64,000 nt of DNA, taken from contig NZ_SUNC01000001.1 of assembly GCF_007570835.1 (NCBI RefSeq), positions 124,001-188,000 on the forward strand. The letters run 5' to 3'. Source of the DNA: Croceicoccus sediminis (GTDB lineage Bacteria > Pseudomonadota > Alphaproteobacteria > Sphingomonadales > Sphingomonadaceae). A model generated the notes under the pieces. The model had not been told where the DNA came from. It ran no database searches and saw only the letters and a program-made list of their open reading frames with translations. The position numbers and the translations under genes were made by a program. This document shows positions 1-7,803 of the stretch, piece by piece. The number at the start of each line of letters is the position of its first letter. Positions within the stretch are counted from its first letter, which is position 1.

Positions 1-267
1 CGCCGGAAAGACGATCCTGAGCGTCCGTTCGGAGGTGCGGCCCTGATCGCCGGACGCGACGGAAACAGGCGGACGCAGCCTATCCTGGACCGGTCCGGTC
101 GCTGACAAATCCCTGGTCGCGCGCGCATCGATCACCTGGCTGGGGGCGCAGTCGCCCTTGGGGGCACGGCAGGTGAAATCGCCCTCAACATTGGTGCCGA
201 AGGTGGCGCAGCCGCTTGTCAGCACGGCAAGGCAGGCAGAGGCGAGAATACGGTGGGAAAATCCCAT
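1..267 (-). CDS. traV: TraV-like outer-membrane lipoprotein of F-type T4SS (5' part only)
   Basis: The first 89 codons are visible; the rest lies beyond the left edge. ATG at 267 begins a short hydrophobic signal peptide ending in a lipobox (LTSGC, lipidated Cys at residue 20), followed by a Cys-bearing segment (DFTCRAPKGDC), the pattern of TraV. In F-type systems TraV is lipidated and joins TraB and TraK in the core complex spanning both membranes. The gene starts 5 bp after the dsbC-like gene and is last in the visible traA-L-E-K-B order, which supports the call more than the short sequence does. Confidence 0.72.
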   Translation of the reverse strand, partial: MGFSHRILASACLAVLTSGCATFGTNVEGDFTCRAPKGDCAPSQVIDARATRDLSATGPVQDRLRPPVSVASGDQGRTSERTLRIVFPA

Positions 268-272
268 GACGA

Positions 273-1163
273 TTATCCTTTCTTGGCCGGAGCGAGGGCG
301 GCCGCTTTTGCGGGCTTGAGGAATTCGCGAAGCACGGAAGCCGGGCGATACCCTTCGAGGATCGCGCCATCGGACGGGCGCACGATCACCGGCGTTCCGT
401 TGAAGCCGTGGGCCTTGGCAAATGCCTCGTTGGCATCGAGCCCGCTCGTGACACACGGCTTCGGATTGGCGAGCGCGAGACCCGAATAGGCCATGTGCAG
501 GGACAGCTCGGGCCGCGGCGAGCACAGCACACGTTCGGCATCGCGGCGGCTGTCGGCCCCGAAGATCGAAATGGGCCGCTCCTCGACGCGCGCGCCGATC
601 GCCTTCAGTTCGGCTTCGAGCTTCTTGCAGTAGCCGCAGTGGAAATCGGAAAAGACGACGACCTTGGGGCCGTGGGGTGGTCCCCAGGTGATCGCGCCGT
701 TCGCGGGCAGGCCGGCGAGCGATACCTTCTGCGGGGTGGCGCGCGGGGCGGGCTGGCTTTCTTCGTTGGCATTGCTCCGCCGTGCAGCACCAGCAGCCAG
801 CAAGTCTGGGTTGAGTGCGAGGAGACGGGCTGCGGTCAGGTCCTGACGCGCTTCCATGTCGTAGATGCGCCCGATCACCAGATACTTCGCCGCGCGATCG
901 ACGTAGAACAGCGTCGATTTCGAGGCGACTTCGCACAGGCCGCCAAGGCCATCGCAGGTGATGGCGTCGATCGGCGTCTTCGGGAGGCGCAGCTTGAGCG
1001 CGGCGCGCACCTTTGCCGTGTCGGGAGCCTGGGTCGGGGAAGCGAGGCTGGCCACGCCCCAGCCAGTTGCGGCTGACAGGGCGACGACGGCAGCGACCGC
1101 CGCCACAGGTCGGAGCCAGCGCCGCGGCTTGGTCAGGGTCGGATCGTTTGCGACGGGGGTCAT
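273..1163 (-). CDS. DsbC-type thiol:disulfide isomerase of the conjugation operon
   Basis: The protein has 296 residues. An N-terminal membrane anchor (about 19-38) is followed by a DsbC-like dimerisation region (about 55-105), a low-complexity linker and a thioredoxin fold with the redox motif CGYC at 176-179 and the cis-proline loop (NGTP, about 255-258). Such proteins help fold cysteine-rich periplasmic T4SS components (TraV, TraK, TraU, TraN). It overlaps the traB stop by 4 bp (ATGA), so the two genes are probably translationally coupled. The fold and active-site call is firm; the exact Tra name differs between systems (TrbB, DsbC), so no symbol is given. Confidence 0.85.
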   Translation of the reverse strand: MTPVANDPTLTKPRRWLRPVAAVAAVVALSAATGWGVASLASPTQAPDTAKVRAALKLRLPKTPIDAITCDGLGGLCEVASKSTLFYVDRAAKYLVIGRIYDMEARQDLTAARLLALNPDLLAAGAARRSNANEESQPAPRATPQKVSLAGLPANGAITWGPPHGPKVVVFSDFHCGYCKKLEAELKAIGARVEERPISIFGADSRRDAERVLCSPRPELSLHMAYSGLALANPKPCVTSGLDANEAFAKAHGFNGTPVIVRPSDGAILEGYRPASVLREFLKPAKAAALAPAKKG

Positions 1164-2494
1164 TGGGAGTTCCTCACGTAAACGCCGTCGAGGAAGACGA
1201 TCTCGACATCGATGCCGGTCGGCATCTCGACGACGGGTTGGTATTGTTCGGCGCGCTCGATCAGATATTTGCTGACCGTATCGGCGGCGTCCGCAGCGCC
1301 CTGGCCGAGCCCGCCGCCAAGGATGTCGCCGGCAGAGAGCTTCGAGCGAGTGCCGTCGGCATTGGTCGTGACGCCGGAGAAGACGCTGTTGGCGTTCGCC
1401 GAAAAGCCGCGCCCGAACCCGCCGACAATCCCGGCAAGCAGGGCCTGGCTGACAAGGCTGCCCTCGCGGCTAACGACACGGCCACGCACGCCCGATTTTC
1501 CGGCAAAGCTGATGAAGCCCTTGACCTCGCTCACCGCGACGCGCCCACCGGGCTGGTCGCAGGTCATCCGCGCCAGCTTCACGTAAACCTTCTCGGACGA
1601 GAGATCGCCGCGCGCTGCGCCATTGACGATGCAGCCCTGAAGCCGCGTGGTCAGAACCTTGCCGTTCTGCATGACCGATCGCGCCGGACCGGTAATGCGC
1701 AGCACCACGGGAAGCGGATCGGTCTGGCTCGCGACGCCTGCCGACGCATCGACGCCGACGATGACCTTGGCTGGAGCATAGGAATTGGGCGGGAGATAGT
1801 CGGGCGAGTCCTCGACCACCACCGGCGGCGCTTCCGGGCGAGCCGCCCTCAGTCCGCTGGCTCCTGCCTTGTCGGAAGTGAAGCTCATGAGTTTGACTTC
1901 GCCGGGACCGGGCAGGCCGGTTTCGTTCGCGCCCAGCGCAGAACCCGCAGGGGCAGGCTGAACCGGTCGACCGCGCGCATCGTAGCCACCCGCCTGCGGA
2001 CCGTAGGCCGGTGGCGGCAGGCTTGCGGCTGCCGGGGCGGCCGGGCTGGCAAGGCGCGATTTCAGATCCGCATTCTCAGCGGAGATCGCATCGATCGCGG
2101 CCTGGCCGTCGACCCGCATGGCCTGGTTCTCGGCCTTGAGTGCAGCCAGCTGGGATTCGATTTCCTCGCGCGGGAGGCTCGCGTCCTTCATGGCCTTCTG
2201 CTCGCGGGTCACGGCATCGAGACGATTGCCGTAAGTCGCGACGAACTCGCGCTGCGAAAGGTCGCGATTGATGAGCCCTGCCGTGTCGATGGTCTGCGCG
2301 GCGGTGGGATCATCGCTCTTCGCGTTGTCGTCGCCGCCCAGGATGAACCAGCTGCCGCCGACAAGTGCGACTACGCCCAGGGAGCCAAGCAGAAGTTTCT
2401 GCCGCCGCGCGGTCTTCGCGTTGAGGCTGGTCACCGGCGACGGTGATGCCGGATCGGCCTGTACCGGGGTTGAGATCGAGGGAGCGTCAGTCAT
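1160..2494 (-). CDS. traB: Conjugal transfer protein TraB (T4SS core, VirB10-like)
   Basis: The protein has 444 residues when started at the ATG at 2494, which has a GGAGGG ribosome-binding site; a longer reading to 2611 enters traK. It has a cytoplasmic N-terminus, one membrane span (about 34-53), a predicted coiled coil (about 85-150), a Pro/Ala-rich stretch and a C-terminal beta-rich region with the TraB signature (GLGQGAADAADTVSKYLIE). TraB spans the envelope and energises or gates the F-type channel. The start overlaps the traK stop by 8 bp and the end overlaps the dsbC-like start by 4 bp, so this is a tight operon. Confidence 0.92.
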   Translation of the reverse strand: MTDAPSISTPVQADPASPSPVTSLNAKTARRQKLLLGSLGVVALVGGSWFILGGDDNAKSDDPTAAQTIDTAGLINRDLSQREFVATYGNRLDAVTREQKAMKDASLPREEIESQLAALKAENQAMRVDGQAAIDAISAENADLKSRLASPAAPAAASLPPPAYGPQAGGYDARGRPVQPAPAGSALGANETGLPGPGEVKLMSFTSDKAGASGLRAARPEAPPVVVEDSPDYLPPNSYAPAKVIVGVDASAGVASQTDPLPVVLRITGPARSVMQNGKVLTTRLQGCIVNGAARGDLSSEKVYVKLARMTCDQPGGRVAVSEVKGFISFAGKSGVRGRVVSREGSLVSQALLAGIVGGFGRGFSANANSVFSGVTTNADGTRSKLSAGDILGGGLGQGAADAADTVSKYLIERAEQYQPVVEMPTGIDVEIVFLDGVYVRNSQ

Positions 2495-3245
2495 GGCCCA
2501 ACCCTCCGTTCGAACCGACGATGAAGGCGACCGTGCTTTCTCCCGATTTGAGAGTGGGCTGGGCGATCGAGATTGCGAGTGTCTGGGATGACGCGAGATC
2601 CGCTTCGGCAAGCGTCAGCGGCTTGCGGCCACGGTTCGCCAGGCGGATGACCTTTCCGGCGAGCGCGCTGCCGCGGTAATCGGCGATGAGCTGAATCTCG
2701 AGATCGCCGACCCGTGTCGGAAGTGCCGAGGATTGCCGGACTTCAAAACCTTCGACCGTGCGGTCATTGGCCATGGCCTGGATGAGGCGTACTGCGCTCG
2801 TCTCCAGCGGCGTTTCGCTTTCCCAGCCTGCCGCCTTGTTCGTCGCGATCGCCGGGTTGGTGATGAAGACCTGGACTGCCGGAACAGACTCGACCTGGCA
2901 GGAGACCTTGTAGACGAAGCCCTTCTTGGTCGTAGCGAAGAAGCTGATCGACCGGGCCGCAAAGGTCTCGGGCACCGACACATAGATGTCGCCGCGCAGC
3001 GGCTCGTTGGTGACCGCAAAATCGTTGTAGGGCGTTCCGGTCGAGATCTTCGAAACGCTGGCAAACTGGTCGTCGACGAGCGCAAAGCGCGTCAGTTCGC
3101 GGGCCGACACGGCGCATTCGATGCTCGCTCCGTCTGCAGCCTGTTTGAACTGGTCGGCGGCCTGGGCGCCGCTCCCTGAAAATGCGAGAATGGTGCTGGC
3201 GCAAAGAGCCAGGCTCCACGCGCGCGTCTTGCGTCGGTAAGCCAT
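2487..3245 (-). CDS. traK: Conjugal transfer protein TraK (secretin-like, VirB9-like)
   Basis: The protein has 252 residues with a cleavable signal peptide (cleavage near residue 30, GAQAA). The body is beta-rich and matches TraK in position and style. In F-type systems TraK is periplasmic or outer-membrane associated and bridges TraV and TraB. The ATG at 3245 overlaps the last codon of traE. The open frame extends upstream to 4400, but that extension lies over traE, traL and traA in another frame and is Arg/Ser/Pro-rich noise, so the signal-peptide start is preferred. Confidence 0.9.
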   Translation of the reverse strand: MAYRRKTRAWSLALCASTILAFSGSGAQAADQFKQAADGASIECAVSARELTRFALVDDQFASVSKISTGTPYNDFAVTNEPLRGDIYVSVPETFAARSISFFATTKKGFVYKVSCQVESVPAVQVFITNPAIATNKAAGWESETPLETSAVRLIQAMANDRTVEGFEVRQSSALPTRVGDLEIQLIADYRGSALAGKVIRLANRGRKPLTLAEADLASSQTLAISIAQPTLKSGESTVAFIVGSNGGLGHD

Positions 3246-3817
3246 CACTGGGCCTCCTTCGTTGAGTCTTTGGGTGGCAACTGGCTGAAGCCTGACAGCG
3301 CGAGACGCAGGCCCCGGTAGGTCCAGTTGAAGCGGAAACGGCGTTCGTCGCTCGCGATGACCTGGGCGCCGACAAAGGTCTTGAGCGTGCCGGTCACATC
3401 GGACGTCAGCCCCTTGGGGTCGACGGTCATCGACCGGATGACGAAGGCCTGGGTGACGTCCGAGCCACGCTGTTCCTCGACGATCCGGACGAGATCGGCC
3501 TTGAGGCGACCGTAGCTGGCCGGATCGGCGAGCTTCAGGATTTCGTCCATCCAGTAGTCGAGGCCCTCGGGACTGCGATTGAGCAAGACGAGCGCGGCAT
3601 CGCGGGTCACGAGTTCGAGATAGTCGGCCTCGACCCCCGCGCTGCTGACGATGAGCTGCTTGGGGAGCGTCGGCAGGAGCACGACTTCGCGGTCGCGGGT
3701 GGCAGCAAGGCAGACGGCGACGACGAGCGCAATGCCAAGCCCGGCGCTGGTGAGCGCGAAGAGGTTGCGCTGGCGCAGCAGCGACTGCTGACGCTCGTGT
3801 GAAATGTCGGCAAACAT
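3245..3817 (-). CDS. traE: Conjugal transfer pilus assembly protein TraE (VirB5/8-like)
   Basis: The protein has 190 residues: a short cytoplasmic N-terminus, one membrane span (about 19-39) and a periplasmic domain, the usual size and layout of TraE. TraE is an inner-membrane component for pilus assembly and is structurally VirB8-like. The gene lies 12 bp downstream of traL and overlaps traK by one base, matching the conserved L-E-K order. Confidence 0.92.
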   Translation of the reverse strand: MFADISHERQQSLLRQRNLFALTSAGLGIALVVAVCLAATRDREVVLLPTLPKQLIVSSAGVEADYLELVTRDAALVLLNRSPEGLDYWMDEILKLADPASYGRLKADLVRIVEEQRGSDVTQAFVIRSMTVDPKGLTSDVTGTLKTFVGAQVIASDERRFRFNWTYRGLRLALSGFSQLPPKDSTKEAQ

Positions 3818-3829
3818 GGATATCTCCCC

Positions 3830-4117
3830 TCAACCGGCAAGCAGGCGGCAGTGGGAAGGCGGCGTCGATTTCAGGCCCAGCAATCCGGCCGGCAGATACC
3901 AATAGGCGGCATGGGCTACCCAGGAGCTGGCGCGTCCTGCTTTTGCCTTTCGCAGCGCGAACCAGGCGCCGAAGGCAACGATGATGCCGATAAAGATATG
4001 CTGGCTGAGGATCCCCCAGGTGAAGGGGATGAGCATCCCGGCGAACTCGTCGATGGTCCAGAAGCCGATGAGCTCCGGATCGTCGAGCCGACGCGGGATG
4101 ATATATGGGTCTGCCAT
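3830..4117 (-). CDS. traL: Conjugal transfer protein TraL (pilus assembly)
   Basis: The protein has 95 residues with a polar N-terminus (YIIPRRLDDPE, typical of TraL) and a long hydrophobic stretch (about 25-55). TraL is a small inner-membrane protein of F-type T4SS, VirB3-like, that works with the TraC ATPase in pilus assembly. It lies 26 bp downstream of the pilin gene and 12 bp before traE. Confidence 0.9.
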   Translation of the reverse strand: MADPYIIPRRLDDPELIGFWTIDEFAGMLIPFTWGILSQHIFIGIIVAFGAWFALRKAKAGRASSWVAHAAYWYLPAGLLGLKSTPPSHCRLLAG

Positions 4118-4143
4118 GGCGACGCGCCTTCCCGTCCGATGCG

Positions 4144-4488
4144 TCAGATGACCGCGGTGACGACCGAGGTGACGATCGGAACACCCGTGCCGACGCCGAT
4201 GCCGACACCGACCGGAACAGCGACCTGTCCGAGCGAGAACCGGCCCGAAGCAAGACCGATGAGGCCGCCTGCGAGGCTGAGGACGGTGATGATCTTGCCG
4301 CCCGAGCCTTCGAGGAAATCGGTGAATTTCGTGAGGGCAGGGGTGAAGGTCGTGTCAGCGCCCGCGTAGGCAGCGCTGGCGGCGAGGGCTGCAACCGCAA
4401 GCGGTACCGCGAAGGTCATGGCTCGCCCGAACTTCGAGGGGCGCTGGTCGATGGCGCCGGAGCGCCGGGAGAGGGTGAAAGACTGCAT
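4144..4488 (-). CDS. traA: TraA-type F pilin precursor
   Basis: The protein has 114 residues from the ATG at 4488, chosen because GGAG lies 8 bases upstream; the frame is open to 4551. A long basic leader (about 1-42) ends in AYA before GADTT, the likely leader-peptidase site. The mature pilin of about 72 residues has two hydrophobic Gly-rich helices (about 65-80 and 88-112) joined by a short polar loop (SGRFS), the pilin hairpin. It is the first gene of the operon. Identity rests on leader, size, hydrophobicity pattern and operon position. Confidence 0.87.
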   Translation of the reverse strand: MQSFTLSRRSGAIDQRPSKFGRAMTFAVPLAVAALAASAAYAGADTTFTPALTKFTDFLEGSGGKIITVLSLAGGLIGLASGRFSLGQVAVPVGVGIGVGTGVPIVTSVVTAVI

Positions 4489-4562
4489 ATGGAGCTCCAT
4501 CTGGAGGGGTGAACCCAGCGTTCTTTCGTTCGCTGTGTGTTCCACATGCATCTAGGAATTCG

Positions 4563-4782
4563 ATGTAGGAAAGTCGGAACGCCTGTCGAGCTGATGCGGC
4601 GGACGGATACGGACGCATCGAATGGTTGCTGTCGGCGATAATAAGCAGAAACAGCGGTTTATTTCGTAATCAGCGTCGACGAATCTCGACAGGAGTGGCG
4701 GCGATTGTCGACGACTCGAGCCTAGGGAATGATTCGCCTAGAAACGAGATGTTCTATATATGTTCTTTTCATTTTCCTACAT
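4563..4782. promoter_or_regulatory. Divergent tra/regulator control region with mirrored boxes and an operator-like palindrome
   Basis: The 348-bp gap between traA (leftward) and the HTH regulator (rightward) holds no gene. A perfect 10-bp inverted repeat places the same box toward each gene: ATGTAGGAAA at 4563-4572 and TTTCCTACAT at 4773-4782. An imperfect palindrome (CTAGGGAAT at 4722-4730, ATTCGCCTAG at 4732-4741) lies just upstream of a TATATA -10-like hexamer at 4755-4760, so a protein bound there could block the regulator promoter. GTCGAC occurs twice, 32 bp apart (4675 and 4707). Function is inferred. Confidence 0.5.
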
Positions 4783-4836
4783 GGACGGCGCGAGATATGG
4801 CTACGACTCAGTTCCTCATCGTTGGAGTTTTTGTCG

Positions 4837-5298
4837 ATGCACCAGCCCGCGCCACTCCGAGGCGAAGCCAACACCAGCCTCGCGCACATTCTTGCCCATG
4901 CAATCCAAACGTCTGACAAGCCCAAGCACCAGATCGCTCGAGAAGTCGGGATCCACCGCGAGACCCTGCTCCGTGTGATGCGCGGCGATCGGCCGATTGG
5001 CCTTGATGAAGCCGCGCGCGTTCTCGAAGTCTGCGACGCTTTTCCCCGCGCGAGCATGATCCTCGCCTTGGCTGGTCAGGAGGATCTCGCCTGCGAATGG
5101 ATGCGCAGCGAAATGGGAGAGTTTCTTGAGGACTTCTTTACGGCCTTGCCAGGCCAGCTCGAACGCACGCTTGGGCGACGCGTCGAAGATTTGCGACCCC
5201 GGTGGGCGAACGGCACTTCGCAGCTCGTCGCGCGCATGCTCGCCAAGCACATTGATGATTTTGCCAACCGCGACATTTCGATGTCGCTGCCACGCTGA
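4837..5298 (+). CDS. XRE-like HTH regulator next to the tra operon
   Basis: The protein has 153 residues from the ATG at 4837 (GGAG 9 bases upstream); the frame is open back to 4729 but that extension is not protein-like. The N-terminal third has a helix-turn-helix (about 26-62: KHQIAREVGIHRETLLRVM) of the XRE/lambda-repressor type. The C-terminal part is helical with no recognised domain. It is divergent from traA, so a role as local repressor or activator of transfer genes is a reasonable inference. The mirrored boxes and palindrome in the shared intergenic region are candidate sites. Confidence 0.72.
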   Translation: MHQPAPLRGEANTSLAHILAHAIQTSDKPKHQIAREVGIHRETLLRVMRGDRPIGLDEAARVLEVCDAFPRASMILALAGQEDLACEWMRSEMGEFLEDFFTALPGQLERTLGRRVEDLRPRWANGTSQLVARMLAKHIDDFANRDISMSLPR

Positions 5299-5347
5299 TC
5301 CAATTCACCTCGGAGGGGACCGAGAAATTGACCCGACAGGAACGATC

Positions 5348-5593
5348 ATGAATGCACAGCCCCAGCCTACCAAGGACGGCGCAAACGCAGAACATGCGAC
5401 GCCATCTGGCCCCCCGCCGGCCAGGCTTTTGCGGCTGCCTGAAGTCATCGACCGTGTTGGCCTGCGTCGTTCGGCCATCTACCAGCGGATGAGCGAAGGG
5501 CGCTTTCCGAAATCCCGCTCGCTCGGCCCCAAATGTACGGTGTGGGTTGAAGCTGAAGTAGAAGAATGGATCAGGTCGGTCACCGAAACGTGA
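5348..5593 (+). CDS. AlpA-family (MerR-like) DNA-binding regulator / excisionase-like protein
   Basis: The protein has 81 residues from the ATG at 5348 (AGGAA upstream). After a Pro-rich leader, residues about 27-78 form the AlpA winged-helix: RLPEVIDRVGLRRSAIYQRM, then GRFPKS and a W-V-E-x-EVEEWI ending. AlpA proteins are typical of prophages, ICEs and islands, where they control integrase expression or act in excision. No integrase follows here, so it may have lost its partner or act at a distance. It sits 49 bp downstream of the HTH regulator, possibly in the same transcript. Confidence 0.85.
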   Translation: MNAQPQPTKDGANAEHATPSGPPPARLLRLPEVIDRVGLRRSAIYQRMSEGRFPKSRSLGPKCTVWVEAEVEEWIRSVTET

Positions 5594-5629
5594 TTGGCGT
5601 GTCCCAGGGATCTGCTGGAAACGTAATGA

Positions 5630-5686
5630 TGATACGTCACCTATCACAAATGCATTGACATTCAAAAATGATATGTTACCTATCAT
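5630..5686 (+). promoter_or_regulatory. Twin 17-bp palindromic operators with a TTGACA -35 box
   Basis: Two copies of TGATANGTNACNTATCA lie at 5630-5646 and 5669-5685, 39 bp apart start to start. Each is a near-perfect palindrome, and the copies differ from each other only at the non-conserved positions. A perfect TTGACA at 5655-5660 lies between them and the second copy occupies the expected -10 region of the gene at 5704. This is the layout of a repressor-controlled promoter. Autoregulation by the downstream HTH-like protein is a guess. Confidence 0.65.
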
Positions 5687-5703
5687 GCCATAAGGAGGTG
5701 GTC

Positions 5704-6642
5704 ATGAAGGTACCCAATCTAACTCAGCTTGAACGCAATCTGAGAGAAACGCTTGTCCTTAAAGCCGAGGAACTCTCGATCATCGCTGGAAGCGAAGTTG
5801 GAGCACAGTTGGTTTCAGCTCTAACCGGGCTGAATGCTGTTCACGGCCTTCCCACTGATTGGTTTGCAGCCGAGAATGAGCTTGAACTCATCGACATCGA
5901 CCGTCTCGCCATCACAGCTTGCATCCGAGACCTTCATGCTCGTCTCGAAACGCACTCTCTCGGCATGTCAGTTAATGATGGGAGGATTTCTTGCGAGGAA
6001 GTCGAGCAGGAGGATCTGGATCCGATCGAGCTCTATCTCTCGTCGCTTCCGGATGTCGCGCTAGCTGCATATGACTGGACTGGGTGTCGCAACGGTGCGG
6101 TTAAGGAACTCTTTTTGCTTGGCAGAGCCTGGAAGCACTTGATCGAGGCATTGGACTACGGGTCGAACGGAGACTTCGACTTCGAACCGCTAACAGTCAG
6201 TGACGTGGCATTGCTCGCCGGTATCGAGGAACGTTCCCTCAGAAATAAAGTGGGCAAGAACGGGCCGCTTCGGTCGGTGGACCAATATCGGGAAAGAAAG
6301 AGCCCCGTTTCGCAGAGAGGTTTTGTTGCGATTGACCGCTTCGACGCGATCGATTGGCTGTTGTCTCGAAAAGGATTTGAGCTGGGCCGCATACGGCCGG
6401 GGCTAGTCGCGATCCGTCTAGAGCGCATCTCCGACCCGATAGTCAAAGGCCGCGCCGCGCTAATCTCGGCAATGGCACTTGGCAAAAACTTTGAAATCGT
6501 CGCTGCCGAAACGGGGATTTCGACAGAACTTCTCAAAGCGCTCGGCGATGGGCTTGGATCAAGTGAAGTCGCTCAGGGTGTCGCAGAATTTGTTGCAGAA
6601 CACGAAATGAAGCGATCGTCCAACACCGCCTCGGCTGGATAG
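5704..6642 (+). CDS. Hypothetical protein with HTH-like segments, downstream of twin operators
   Basis: The protein has 312 residues from the ATG at 5704, preceded by a strong AAGGAGG. I do not recognise the family. The middle contains a stretch that reads like a helix-turn-helix (about 167-186, VSDVALLAGIEERSLRNKV) and the C-terminus has a second one (about 261-277, IVAAETGISTELLKAL), so DNA binding is plausible. The N-terminal half is helical and acidic. It is the first gene of the cargo island, and the palindromic operators just upstream suggest that it is tightly controlled, perhaps by itself. Confidence 0.6.
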   Translation: MKVPNLTQLERNLRETLVLKAEELSIIAGSEVGAQLVSALTGLNAVHGLPTDWFAAENELELIDIDRLAITACIRDLHARLETHSLGMSVNDGRISCEEVEQEDLDPIELYLSSLPDVALAAYDWTGCRNGAVKELFLLGRAWKHLIEALDYGSNGDFDFEPLTVSDVALLAGIEERSLRNKVGKNGPLRSVDQYRERKSPVSQRGFVAIDRFDAIDWLLSRKGFELGRIRPGLVAIRLERISDPIVKGRAALISAMALGKNFEIVAAETGISTELLKALGDGLGSSEVAQGVAEFVAEHEMKRSSNTASAG

Positions 6643-6655
6643 CTGATGGGACGAT

Positions 6656-6716
6656 TGCATCGAACCAGCTGCATTGTTGGTTCGCGTGCATCCGGCTGCG
6701 CGTCAATTGCCGGATG
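6656..6716 (+). other. Two consecutive stem-loops in the 211-bp gap after the HTH-like gene
   Basis: The 6643-6853 gap has no convincing gene. It contains CGAACCA (6661-6667) pairing with TGGTTCG (6678-6684), extended by TGCA on both sides (6656-6659 and 6687-6690), and then CATCCGGC (6689-6696) pairing with GCCGGATG (6709-6716). Further G/C hairpins follow near 6760 and 6820. No T-tract makes it a clear terminator. It could be a REP-like element, a processed UTR or a small structured RNA. Confidence 0.4.
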
Positions 6717-6853
6717 AGGCTCCGATCGGTCCACCTTTCCCGGTCGCAGCTTCCCTAAACGCGGGGAAACGCGTGACAGCCGGAGAGACGGCACACTTTT
6801 CTCGGTTCGGACGGGGAGCGCCCCTCGGCCAAGACGTAATTAATGAGGTGACG

Positions 6854-7735
6854 ATGTATTACGCGGATTCAGCGGGGAAACTCGCAAATGCTTCTGATCT
6901 CAATGACCAGGCGATTTATGACGCCCATTCAGTCGCTGGCTCAGTGATTGGGATGAGTGAACAAGCAATCGAGCTCGCTGTTGAGAAGGGGGCGTTGATC
7001 GACGATACACAGTTCGCCCGGGGTAAGGTCGGCCATCTAGGAGCGTTCTATGCCCCTTTTGATTGGATCAACTCCAGGGCGGATGTGGTCATTGTCGGTA
7101 TTTCGCCGGGTCAAGAGCAGGCGAAGACCGCTTTGAAAACGTTTCGGCGCCAGCTTCTCAAGGAAGCAGTGAACGACACGACGCTTCGCCGTGCATTGAG
7201 TGAAGCAAAAGCGGCTGCATCGTTCGATGGCCAAATGCGAGATATAGCGGCCAAACTCATGGATCATTTCCGAATTCATGATTTGCTGGGGCTGTCCAGT
7301 TCGTCTCAACTCTTCGGTGCTGCATCAGGAAGGGCGCACTATACCTCGGCATATCGCTATCCCGTTCTTGTGAACAAGAATGGGGTGTGGGCCAACTACT
7401 CCGGTGGCGAAGACGTTCGCGCTCGGTCGAATACGTTGCTGTCGGGGTTCGTAAACGACTACCTTGTTCCTGAGCTGCAATGCTTTCCTAACGCATGGAT
7501 AATTCCCTTCGGCCCGACGCCGGCTGCAATTCTCAGCGAGCTCGGGCGTCTTGGAATTATTGATGATACTAAGATACTTGCCGGATTGAATCATCCCACC
7601 GGGCAGCAATGGAATCGCCACCGCTGTCAATTGGATATGGTCGACCACGATCGCTGTGCGACGAATGTCGGTTGTTCCAAAATTCAACAGCGATCCCTCG
7701 CACTTCGTTCTCGGATATTGGCTCTACTGGGGTAG
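6854..7735 (+). CDS. Uracil-DNA-glycosylase-superfamily-like protein
   Basis: The protein has 293 residues from the ATG at 6854, which has a GAGGTG site; the frame is open back to 6674 without coding character. The middle and end carry two spaced motifs of the UDG superfamily: VIVGISPG (about 79-86, motif A-like) and LNHPTG (245-250, motif B-like, His-Pro-Thr/Ser), with FGPTP (219-223) between them. UDG-fold proteins remove uracil or other bases from DNA; here the motif A residues are atypical, so the base specificity cannot be read. In a defence context a base-excising enzyme against modified phage DNA is conceivable, but that is inference. Confidence 0.55.
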   Translation: MYYADSAGKLANASDLNDQAIYDAHSVAGSVIGMSEQAIELAVEKGALIDDTQFARGKVGHLGAFYAPFDWINSRADVVIVGISPGQEQAKTALKTFRRQLLKEAVNDTTLRRALSEAKAAASFDGQMRDIAAKLMDHFRIHDLLGLSSSSQLFGAASGRAHYTSAYRYPVLVNKNGVWANYSGGEDVRARSNTLLSGFVNDYLVPELQCFPNAWIIPFGPTPAAILSELGRLGIIDDTKILAGLNHPTGQQWNRHRCQLDMVDHDRCATNVGCSKIQQRSLALRSRILALLG

Positions 7736-7803
7736 GCCGAGACCGACACTGACGTTAAAGTGGTGAAATCGCTCTACCGCTGGAATCCAGCAGGCGCTAA
7801 GCA

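Noticed and set aside
1013-2446. 477-codon plus-strand open frame opposite traB
   Set aside because: Arg/Gly/Ala-rich antisense shadow of a high-GC gene; the minus-strand TraB has an RBS, membrane span and family signature.
3246-4400. N-terminal extension of traK across traE, traL and traA
   Set aside because: Ser/Arg/Pro-rich noise in another frame over three real genes; the signal peptide at 3245 fixes the start.
5630-6716. Retron or guide-RNA locus around the palindromes and hairpins
   Set aside because: No reverse transcriptase, Argonaute or Cas protein nearby, and the 17-bp palindromes fit operators better.
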